DNA of 64,000 nucleotides, taken from contig NC_088775.1 in assembly GCF_954871325.1 (NCBI RefSeq), forward strand, positions 33,705,561 to 33,769,560, read 5' to 3'. The notes under the pieces are model-generated. The model was not told the origin of the DNA, did no database searches, and saw only the letters and a list, made by a program, of their open reading frames with translations. Below, in pieces: positions 55,720 to 64,000 of this stretch (position 1 is its first letter; each line of letters begins with the position of its first letter). Origin of the DNA: Gordionus sp. m RMFG-2023. Lineage: Eukaryota; Nematomorpha; Gordioida; Chordodea; Parachordodidae. Made by a program: the position numbers and the translations under genes.

Positions 55720-56910
55720 AAAGAGTGTATAGTTTTATTTAAATTAAATACCTCATCATTCAAAATCAGCAGATCACTGGAACTGGGCATTGTATGAGAA
55801 GATAATATAATTTGGGAATCTTCAGTAAAAGATTTGTGCTAATTATTAAATAAAGAATAATTAAAATTTGTTTATTCATGAAAATATCTGAATATCCTCA
55901 TTTATTCCCTTCAAAATTATAAAAGAAATCTTATTTAAATTAAGTACCTCATTATTCAAAATCAGCAGATCACTGGAACTGGGCATTGTATGAGAAGATA
56001 ATATAATTTGGGAATCTTCAATAAAAGATTCATGCTAATTATTAAATAAAGAGTGGTTAAAATTTGTTTACTTATGAAAATCTTAATTTTAATAAAAATT
56101 TTATTCTTAATTAAGATATAGAAAAGTGGAAAATATTTCATAATTTATTCACTTCAGAATTATCAAACAAATCTTATTTAAATTAAGTACCTCATCATTC
56201 AAAATCACCAGATCACTGGAACTGGGCATTGTATGAGATAATATAATTTGGGAATCTTCAGTAAAAGATTTGTGCTACTTATTAAATAAAGAATAATTAA
56301 AATTTGTTTATTCATGAAAATATCTGAATATCCTCATTTATTCCCTTCAAAATTATAAAAGAAATCTTATTTAAATTAAGTACCTCATTATTCAAAATCA
56401 GCAGATCACTGGAACTGGGCATTGTATGAGAAGATAATATAATTTGGGAATCTTCAATAAAAGATTCATGCTAATTATTAAATAAAGAGTGGTTAAAATT
56501 TGTTTACTTATGAAAATCTTAATTTTAATAAAAATTTTATTCTTAATTAAGATATAGAAAAGTGGAAAATATTTCATAATTTATTCACTTCAGAATTATC
56601 AAACAAATCTTATTTAAATTAAGTACCTCATCATTCAAAATCACCAGATCACTGGAACTGGGCATTGTATGAGATAATATAATTTGGGAATCTTCAGTAA
56701 AAGATTTGAGCTAATTATTAAATAAAGATTAATTAAAATTTGTTCATGAAAATATCTGAATATCCTCATTTATTCCCTTCAAAATTATAAAACAAATCTT
56801 ATTTAAATTAAGTACCTCATTATTCAAAATCAGCAGATCACTGGAACTGGGCATTGTATGAGATAATATAATTTGGGAATCTTCAATAAAAGATTTGTGC
56901 TAATTATTAA
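55720..56910 (-). repeat. six tandem copies of a mini-exon unit upstream of the hAT D transposase
   Basis: Each unit carries, on the minus strand, ATGCCCAGTTCCAGTGATCT, coding MPSSSDLLILN(N/D)E and ending in a GAG-GTA splice donor. Copies lie near 55790, 55987, 56226, 56423, 56663 and 56857. Spacing alternates about 195 and 240 bp, so a two-unit block of about 435 bp was amplified. They sit in the long intron between the zinc-finger exon and the main transposase exons. They may act as alternative first exons or as cassette exons. Confidence 0.88.
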
Positions 56911-57207
56911 ATAAAGAGTAGTGAAAATTTTAGGCAAATGACTTATTTTATTCTTAATTATAATATATAAATTTTTTTTTAACAAAAGTTGAAATATTTA
57001 AATATTCTTATAATTTATTTCCTTCAAAATTGATAAAGGGCATAATAAAAATGTACCTATATATTAAAAATCTTATCTTTAATAAAAATTAAAAGTATTA
57101 TGCTCAAATTATAGATGAAGAATTGGTTTCTACTAATTCACAAAATTTAAGGTTATTTTTACTTATATTTATTGTCATGAATTAAAATAATATATATAAA
57201 AAATTAC

Positions 57208-57465
57208 TTTTTGGAAGTAAGATGTTATTGATTTTTTTTGTAACTTGGTTTCAACCCCATTTGTGATATTGAATGGAATATCTTTATTTAAGGATACCCA
57301 ATTATTATCCTTTTTGATAGCTATCTTTGTAAATTTGATATCAGATAACTTGACATGAGGATGTTTATGTTTATAATGGTTATTTATTTTGTCACTTCTT
57401 ATTTTAGAAGTTTTACAATTAATATAGTCACATTTGACTTTATATATTGTTTTGTTACTTGGCAT
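57208..57465 (-). CDS. N-terminal exon of hAT transposase (family D)
   Basis: It starts ATG at 57465 with MPSNKTIYKVKCDYINCKTS, then HYKHKHPHVKLSDI, giving C-x4-C and spaced His residues as in a small zinc finger. It ends KSITSYFQK right before a GTAATT donor at 57207. A short K-x-I-x-S(F/Y)F motif is usual near the N-terminus of hAT transposases. It is the most 5' coding exon found, about 2 kb inside the right end. Confidence 0.65.
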
Positions 57466-57469
57466 CTAG

Positions 57470-59340
57470 AATAAAAATGAAATAAATATTTAGATAATAT
57501 TTTTTTACTCACTGATGGCCATCAAGAATGATGGAGAATCATAATTTTATCCTTTATTTGACGGTGGATGGCTGAATCTTAAAATTCTCCTATCTTATGA
57601 GGTGTGATTCAGAAATTAAATTTATATTTGTTTAAATGAGGGTGTAATTTTAAAATTTTCCAGTGGTTTTACAAAATATATTAAAGAAATATATATTTAG
57701 ATATTTTAATATATGTGCACAATAAATTTTTATTCATTTGTATTATATTTTTAATCTAAAAAATATATTAAAATCTTTTAAAATAAATTCTTATTCATTT
57801 GTATTTGTAATTTATAATCAAAAAAATATATTCTAGACCCTTATTGTTTTTAAATTAAAATTCATAAATATACACTCTATTAACATATTTTATAAAAATA
57901 ATGAAAAATTTACTGATTCAATCATCATCATATAAAGGAAATTTATTATGCACCCATCATTGAATAAAGAAGAAAATTCTGATTACCAGTCATTCATAAT
58001 GGACTATCAGCTATTAACTTATATTTTTGATAATGTTTTCTTAAAAGATTCCTATTATATTATATGTAAGCTTAATGCATGGTCACAAAAAATATAATAT
58101 TTTTTGTTATTTATGCCAAAACAATCATGGATCAATATTTCCTCCATTATACACTTCACAATTGATTTCTTTATTTCTTAGTGTCCAACAATTTTTAGAA
58201 ATGTATGATGCTTTGAAATCATAGTTTCTTTAAATTAACAATCCTAATAAATTTTGCAAATAATTGAAAACAGGCATATTTGTGATTTGCCCATTCATTT
58301 ATCTTCAAATAAAGTCTGAGAAATGATATATTTTAATCATTGAAATTAGAGACCTTCACTGGCATTGATTTCTTCATCCAGCCTAGGTCATAAGTAAAAA
58401 TAATTTTCAGGCCCAGTTCATGTTTAATGGAAATCCAAACCCAAACCACATCATAGGTTTCAAAGATTATTCCCAAGCCATATCCAAAAATTTAATTTAT
58501 TGTTAACAAAAATAAACAATATTTCAGTATATGGAATCACTTTGTCAATTCATTTAATTGAAATCTTTTCTTAAATCAATAATCAAATGAGAGGAATAGA
58601 TTATCTGTTCATTCTCCCAAGATTTCTATAAATATTTAGAAAAAAGGCCAAATATATTATGGAAAATTTGATGTTATATAAAATTTATCTAATAATGAAA
58701 TAAAAAATTTATCAATTCTTTTAACAAATTTTTTATCACACAATGGTTTTCACCTCTCACTTATAATTTTGTATATAATTTACACTTACCTCAAAGAATC
58801 ATTTATCATAAATAGAAATCAATTATGGGTCCAACCTGATTGCCTCACAAAAATGTGGTAATATTTACCCCATTGAAAATGATTATTTAAAAAATTATTA
58901 GCAAAAATAATTGCCATGGTTCAAAACCCAGATAACTTATTAAGTATACATATTAAGATTAAATAAAAATAGCTTCATTCTTTATTATATTTATTTATCT
59001 ATCATCAAATTAAGGAAAATGCAATTATATGCTTAAAAAATTACCTTTTTAAAATCCAAAAATGTTTCTTTATATTGTTAATTGAGTAGGATTATCTTAT
59101 CATAAAAGGGATTCTTTATTCAAAAGGTCCTTATTATAAAAAAATATATATTGATAATTTAAAATTGATACTGTGAAAATCTAAATCCCATTATGTAAAT
59201 GAATTTTCTAAAAATTTAAAAAAATAAATATAGTGTATAATATTTATAAATTGACAGATATCTTTTCTTTAATTGACATTTTTCAGAAAATCAACGATAA
59301 TCATATCGATTATTGGATTTAAAAATATCATAATACAAGT
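57470..59340. other. 5' non-coding region of hAT family D
   Basis: No ORF is recognised over 1.9 kb between the first coding exon and the C-rich subterminal repeats. The transposase promoter is presumably here; no specific element is called. Confidence 0.6.
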
Positions 59341-59497
59341 CAAAAATTACCCTCCAAAAATCAATACCTACCCCCCAAAAACAAATGCCTACCCCCCAAA
59401 AATCAATATCTACCCCCCAAAATTAATACCTACCCCCCAAAATGCCAATATTTTTTGGAGGCATTTGTCTCCTACCCCCCCGGCCATGTAGACACTG

Positions 59498-59505
59498 CTT
59501 ATATT
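59498..59505. repeat. right 8-bp target duplication of hAT family D
   Basis: CTTATATT directly after the right terminus; matches 52031-52038. Confidence 0.95.
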
Positions 59506-60020
59506 AGGATTTTATTGTATTATAATATTACATTAAATTAATATTATAGTGTAATACATTATTAGTTATATATATTTTATTATATTATACTTATATAAGG
59601 ATTTTTTTTTATTTTATATATGTATATTTAGAAGATTAATTATAGTATTAGAATGTAGTACCCTTTTTAGTATTATATTATTAGTTTTATATTATATTAG
59701 TATTATATTATATTAGTATTATATTATATTAGTATTATATTATATTAGTATTTTAAATAAAAGGCAGAAGTTATTGAAATTAGATACATCTACGAAGCCT
59801 TTTCCTGATAAAATTTGCTTGGAGGGGGGTCACAAGTACAACAATTGTTCAAGCCAATTTTTTTGACAAAACAATGCCATTTGATTGGGAATCAGAGGAT
59901 AAAATAGATCCCATGTTTCTATCTTATGCCTTACATGATGAGAATGCAAGTTGCCATTATTAGATGAACAGGATATTTGTAATCAAATTAGATTAAAATT
60001 GGAAGGTTTATTGTCTTTTA

Positions 60021-60240
60021 TAGTGTTGTTAAATGGCTCGATTTGAGCCGATTTTTTAAAACGGCTAAATCAATATTTTATCCAGAAAAAATATTAAGCA
60101 AGCCTGGAGATTTTTCTCATAGATGGAACAAAGTTTTGGACATCTATTAGCGAGATCTCAAGGCTTAGGATACTTCTGGCTAAAATATTGAGTTAGCCGT
60201 TTTTAAAAATCGGCTCAAATCAAGCCATTTAACAACACTA
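60021..60240. mobile_element. 220-bp hAT MITE
   Basis: Terminal inverted repeats TAGTGTTGTTAAATGGCTCG and the inverse of TAGTGTTGTTAAATGGCTTG, continuing inward for about 45 bp with few mismatches. Perfect flanking duplications GTCTTTTA at 60013-60020 and 60241-60248. Ends resemble the satellite-bearing hAT (4001, 43259), which may be the autonomous source. No coding capacity. Confidence 0.95.
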
Positions 60241-60359
60241 GTCTTTTATAAATAATAGAATTTATCTTATTTTCTAGAAGGTATGATAGTGTAGAAAGTG
60301 ATAACATGAATGATGTTATGGAAGAGATAATTGAAACCTGTTAATTATCCTAATAAAAG

Positions 60360-61743
60360 CAGGGATGTGAACCCTTTGACAAAAAAAAGGGTCCAGATTC
60401 GAATAAAATTTGAAAGGACCCGGGTCCAGGGTTCGGGTTCAGGGAACATAAAAATAATGACTCAAAATAAGATTATTTTTTATTCATTTATTATTATACT
60501 TCAATATATACATATTCATAATTTACAAATGAAAAATTTAAAAATGAAATAATTTATATTTTAAATTTTTTATTCTCGCACAATCATAATATCTTCTAAA
60601 ATATCATCCTTGAGATTTCCATGTAAAGTAGACAATATATATTTCAAAGATAAAAATTCACGTTCTACCCTTACTAAAATCGATAGTTATCCTTTTATAA
60701 TTATTGTACTTGCGTCTCCGGTACAGCCATGAAAATTCTAGATAACATATATTTCTGGATATATTTAAGAATTTTCTTCCCATAATTTTAAAATATTTAT
60801 ATACTTATTTATTCTCTTAACTTCTGAGAACTTTACTATTAAAGATGCAATAGGCATTTTTTTATCCTCCTTTCTATCTGATGATAATTTGATTTTTTTT
60901 TCTCTATCTAAAAGTAAAATTTCAAGATCATCAATGTTGCTATCATTATTATTATTATCACTACAACCAATAGGTATTGTCGTAGCCTCCAATATATTGT
61001 AAATAATGGAGTTTTGCTTATGCTATAATTCTTAAGATGGTCTTTAGCCATTTGTTTTTGTTTAATATTCAATAAAACTTAATATCGAGGGTCTAAATAT
61101 ATAGAAGCGTATACAACACTATTTACAAATATTGTTGCTCTCGAATTTTCATGTTTTAAAATATTTGGTATAAAAAGAACGGTAAATTTTCCTAAATTGA
61201 ATCGGCATCTAATAAACATAATTGTTCTGATTGTTATCTTAATATTGTTATTTTTAAAGGAACTATTACACTAGTAAGGTCCTTGGCATCAAGCATCTTC
61301 CGACAAAATGACTTCACATACTCCTATAATAAAATCATTACAGAAATCTTTCAAACTTAATAATCATTCTAGCATCATACAAATTGGGGACCAGTATGTT
61401 ATGCATTATCATTTGAATTAAAATATTATTTCTTATACTACAAAATAATTCACTTTCAAAATAAAACATAGCATTTTAATAAATTTACATAATAAAATAT
61501 TATTACACTGGAAAATAATTTATGATATCAATCTTTAAATAAAATGGAAGTCCAGGAAGAAAATTGAAAGAATAAAGCGAAGATAGAATAAATGATTCCA
61601 CAAAAAAAATTAAATTATTTTTTAAAAATATATTTTTATTTTAAAAATTTTTATGACACCTAGAACCCTTGGACCCTCCACTTTTAAAAAGGGTCCAGGT
61701 TCAGCCAAAATACGAGGGTTCAGGGTCCGGGTTCACATTCCTG
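60360..61743 (-). mobile_element. hAT element (family E), 1384 bp, internally deleted
   Basis: Ends CAGGGATGTGAACCC and inverted CAGGAATGTGAACCC, one mismatch in 15. Perfect duplications AATAAAAG at 60352-60359 and 61744-61751. GGGTCCAGG / GGGTTCGGGTTCAGGG direct repeats lie just inside both ends. It carries a degenerate minus-strand transposase fragment. It inserted in the Tigger copy. A lone end of this family is at 27198. Confidence 0.95.
60557..61300 (-). pseudogene. hAT transposase remnant of family E
   Basis: On the minus strand, VRVEREFLSLKYILSTLHGN and LKDDILEDIMIVRE then stop (about 60665-60557) are the end of the hATC dimerisation region. Upstream, YPEIYVI and an acidic stretch (MEATTIPIGCSDNNNNDSN from 60992) fit the region before hATC. 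Catalytic parts are not visible. Several stops. Confidence 0.7.
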
Positions 61744-61860
61744 AATAAAAGTCAAGCTATGAAAGGATATCAAATCTTTATTCAGTATGCACATGCAAAC
61801 CTAAAGGACCAAAAATCACAAAGGCTAGAAGTCATTATAGACTGATTCAACCCAGGCATT

Positions 61861-62310
61861 AATTACAAATTATTTAAAATCAATTAATTAATTTTATAAA
61901 AATTATTCATCTTTTTATTTTCATATTGTAAATTCATATTTTTATAAATTGTTGTGTATAAATATTATAAGTGTATAAAATAAATGTAGCTATTATAAAA
62001 ATTACAAATTTTCCCATAATAAATATACATATCTGTCCAAAAAATTATAATGACTTGAATGAATATGTAATTAATATACAAAATAAAAGTTTTATTTGAA
62101 AAATTCTAGGTGATTAAATTATTAAATACATATATAAGAAAAATAACTATGCTGCTAAATATATTTTTTGTAAATTCTCCATGTCTAGAAGTATATTTCT
62201 TTTATGATATCCTTGTTTGCTGAAGTTGTTAAAGATTTGACTTGTTGGTTGAGGGATATCATTTAAAATATTGATTATATTTTTCTGAGAATCATGATTT
62301 TCAAAATTTG
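61861..62310. other. non-coding 3' part of Tigger copy 2
   Basis: AT-rich, no ORF; it connects the end of the transposase remnant with the conserved right-end segment. Confidence 0.5.
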
Positions 62311-62842
62311 TTGTTTAGGTAATATTGTTGTATGTGGACTAATTTGCCTCTGTATCTAACTTTAGAATGTGTATTTATCTTTAAAATATTTTATGAAAAT
62401 TAACGCAAGGTACGTGTAACCTGGGTGCTCCTCGTGTAAACTTTGAAAAATATTTTTAATATCTAATCTAATGGAAATGAGGTATACCTAGAGTAGCTAT
62501 GTTAAATACACATTATTAGAAAGTGAGAAGCATTTAATATCTCAGACTTTATTTTTATAGATGATTTCTGACAGTTGGTCGTATTATAAAATATTATTTT
62601 GTCATTTTAAAAAATAACTTAATAATTAATATTCCTTAACTATTATCTTAATAATAATAATCGTATATATACAACAAATTTATATACTTTGAATATTATA
62701 TATTACTATTAGCAACACAAAATTGTTTTTTATACTAAATAATTAAAATTCAATCTTTTAATTGTGAAAAATCGGATAAGTGCGAAAATATTAATTTTTT
62801 CAGTCCCAACGTTTCGCAATTTTCAGGTTTTGACTGTATGAC

Positions 62843-63090
62843 ATTAATATTATTTTATATGTGAAATATATATTTTATTAACAATTAGGATTAGTATGTT
62901 TTTATATGTTCAATTACTAAAATTTGATATGTGTAATTCCTAGAATAAATACGGGATTATCATTTCATATGTCCTATTTTATAATAAAAATGTGAGAACT
63001 GTAATATTTTGTATAACTCATCGTTTTAGGAATTTTTATATATAAGTAATAATAAAAACAGGTGGAATATGAATACGTCATTAAAACGAT
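62843..63090. other. AT-rich interval, no gene seen
   Basis: Nothing recognised. Confidence 0.5.
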
Positions 63091-63099
63091 TCCAACCAA

Positions 63100-63209
63100 A
63101 AGTCGGATAAAAGCGGACCGAAGGCCCGCTAATGGGAATGAAGCCCCAAGAATATGAGGCCACTAGAAAACACTTGCCCACGACCCAGAGAATCGCCAGT
63201 CCACCCCTG
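63100..63209. mobile_element. hAT-type right-end fragment
   Basis: It ends CCAGTCCACCCCTG at about 63209, the inverse of CAGGGGTGGACTGG, a very common hAT terminus. AGCGGACCGAAGGCCCGCT at 63112 forms an imperfect subterminal hairpin like those of families B and D. The left partner was not found. Confidence 0.55.
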
Positions 63210-64000
63210 GTTACGATACCGGTTTATTAAAGGGAAGTATATGTCATAATTGGCCAGCCAATGTCATTTGGAAAAGCAGATTCGTTTAAAAAAAATACAA
63301 AGAGAAGTTTCAATTGTTAATGATTGCTTCTGCGTGATTTGAAAATAAATAATAAAAATTTAACAAAACAATCACAATTTTTGATTCTATACTTTGAAGA
63401 TTAAGAAAGTCTTATTTTCTATTTTATGATTTAAGAAATGATTACTTTTCTTAATAATTGGAAAATGTCGATCATGAAGATTCTTATTGTTGTAGCCGTT
63501 GAAAAAAAGAAGAAATGAATTTAATATAATATATCAAATGTCAGTTGACAGGGGGGATTAATGTTTCCTTGTGGATGGGAGTGAAACGAAATCATCACAT
63601 GGGTTTTTGGTAAAGAACAATAAAGGTTTCTTTGTGTGCGGTTTGGAGTGAAGAAGACATTATATTGAATGAAGACGGGATTGATCGGGAAGATTTATCA
63701 ATTTAATGATTATCGTTTATGATACTTAGATATTTGTATGAATAATTAGATTTAGATATTAGTATGAATAAATTAGACTTTTAATATATTGGAACTTGGA
63801 CTTTTTCTAAAAAGAATTGTTTTGGATTGATAAGTTATATTTTTAAAGGGAAGTATTGAGAGTAAGGGGCATTCTTTTATATTAGTGCGGTGACCAGGAT
63901 CGGAAGATTTGGAGTGATTCGGTTTTAAAGGTAAAACAAAATTTTTGTATATATTATATGATAAATTTTGACAACGCATAAGTATTAACACTACACAGGG
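63210..64000. other. terminal interval, no gene seen
   Basis: Short ORFs only, with no recognised motif; somewhat less AT-rich from 63540 to 63700. It may be host sequence. Confidence 0.5.

Larger units (their letters stand above)
52039..59497 (-). mobile_element. full-length hAT element (family D), 7459 bp
   Basis: The left end CAGCGTCTACATGGC and the inverted right end CAGTGTCTACATGGC differ at one base and are flanked by perfect CTTATATT duplications. C-rich repeats (CTACCCCCCAAAA) line the right subterminal region at 59350-59480, and ACCCCCTA motifs with a GGCCTTCGGCC hairpin line the left. The transposase gene is on the minus strand (57465 to 53018), mostly open, and preceded by a tandem mini-exon array. 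At about 7.5 kb it is long for a hAT; the excess is in repeats and non-coding sequence. Confidence 0.93.
59830..61860 (+). pseudogene. Tigger transposase C-terminus, copy 2
   Basis: Pieces: FDWESED (about 59890), SYALHDENASCHY (about 59930; copy 1 has EYALHDDDASCHG), then after the MITE RRYDSVESDNMNDVMEE (about 60280), and after the second hAT QAMKGYQIFIQYAHANLKD (61755-61810; copy 1 has QALNGYYTFLEYAHNLRD). Catalytic regions are absent. Frameshifts and stops are present. Debris. Confidence 0.75.
59830..62841 (+). mobile_element. Tigger/pogo element, copy 2, split by two hAT insertions
   Basis: The coding remnant begins near 59800 and the right end GGTTTTGACTG then TA lies at 62841. The coding parts match the C-terminal third of copy 1 (49996-50543). 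The insertions at 60021-60240 and 60360-61743 interrupt the coding region; removing one copy of each 8-bp duplication restores contiguity with copy 1. 62310-62842 matches 20040-20455. Confidence 0.8.

Noticed and set aside
1-64000. Host protein-coding gene, defence system or biosynthetic cluster
   Set aside because: Every recognisable coding segment belongs to a transposable element; no host gene family, signal peptide-bearing ORF or conserved cluster could be supported.

Overview
This is a strongly AT-rich nuclear eukaryotic window with no rRNA, no operon-like packing and no recognisable host housekeeping gene. It is a dense, nested graveyard of transposable elements. The transposase families (several hAT lineages, piggyBac, Tigger/pogo, Tc1, a KRBA2/Ginger-like integrase with an OTU protease, a LINE and small LTR elements) are those typical of invertebrate animal genomes. 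Where introns can be read they are very short (36, 38, 39, 42 and 51 nt in five separate element genes). I cannot place the organism more finely than an AT-rich metazoan-like genome with tiny introns.

Layout. 1-4001: a satellite-like array of ~119-bp units, partly folded into a large palindrome, ending in a hAT-type terminus. 4633-9110: an old repeat split by a hAT element (4890-8763) with a ZMYM1-like transposase. About 9326-16078: a Ginger/KRBA2-like integrase gene with a C-terminal OTU protease, itself split by a near-complete hAT (11374-14988) with a perfect 8-bp target duplication. 16091-23520: tandem repeats, a tRNA-like sequence, an RPDG-motif ORF fragment and old transposon ends. 23730-26056: a decayed piggyBac. 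26700-30640: hAT fragments, an unclassified inverted-repeat element with an unusual gene, and a Tc1 fragment. 32124-34860: a 5'-truncated LINE. 34883-36312: two more pieces of the first hAT family.

37975-43255: a second Ginger/OTU copy on the minus strand, split by a very young non-autonomous LTR element (39021-40979; LTRs identical by eye except the last base, TSD TCCTT). 43259-46084: a second copy of the satellite-bearing hAT, this time with transposase. 46845-48725: a TRIM-like LTR element. 48808-49108: a TA-flanked MITE. 49996-51815: a Tigger copy. 52039-59497: a 7.5-kb hAT bounded by TSD CTTATATT, carrying an almost full transposase gene and six tandem copies of a mini-exon unit. 59830-62841: a second Tigger, split by a 220-bp hAT MITE and a 1.4-kb hAT, both with clean 8-bp TSDs.

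The genes do not form a pathway; they form an insertion stratigraphy. The observations most worth following are the link between hAT elements and a satellite-like array (1-4001 and 43259-44440), repeated exon-level tandem duplication inside transposon genes, the OTU-carrying integrase family present twice, and the inverted-repeat element at 27587-29333 whose gene I could not match to a transposase.
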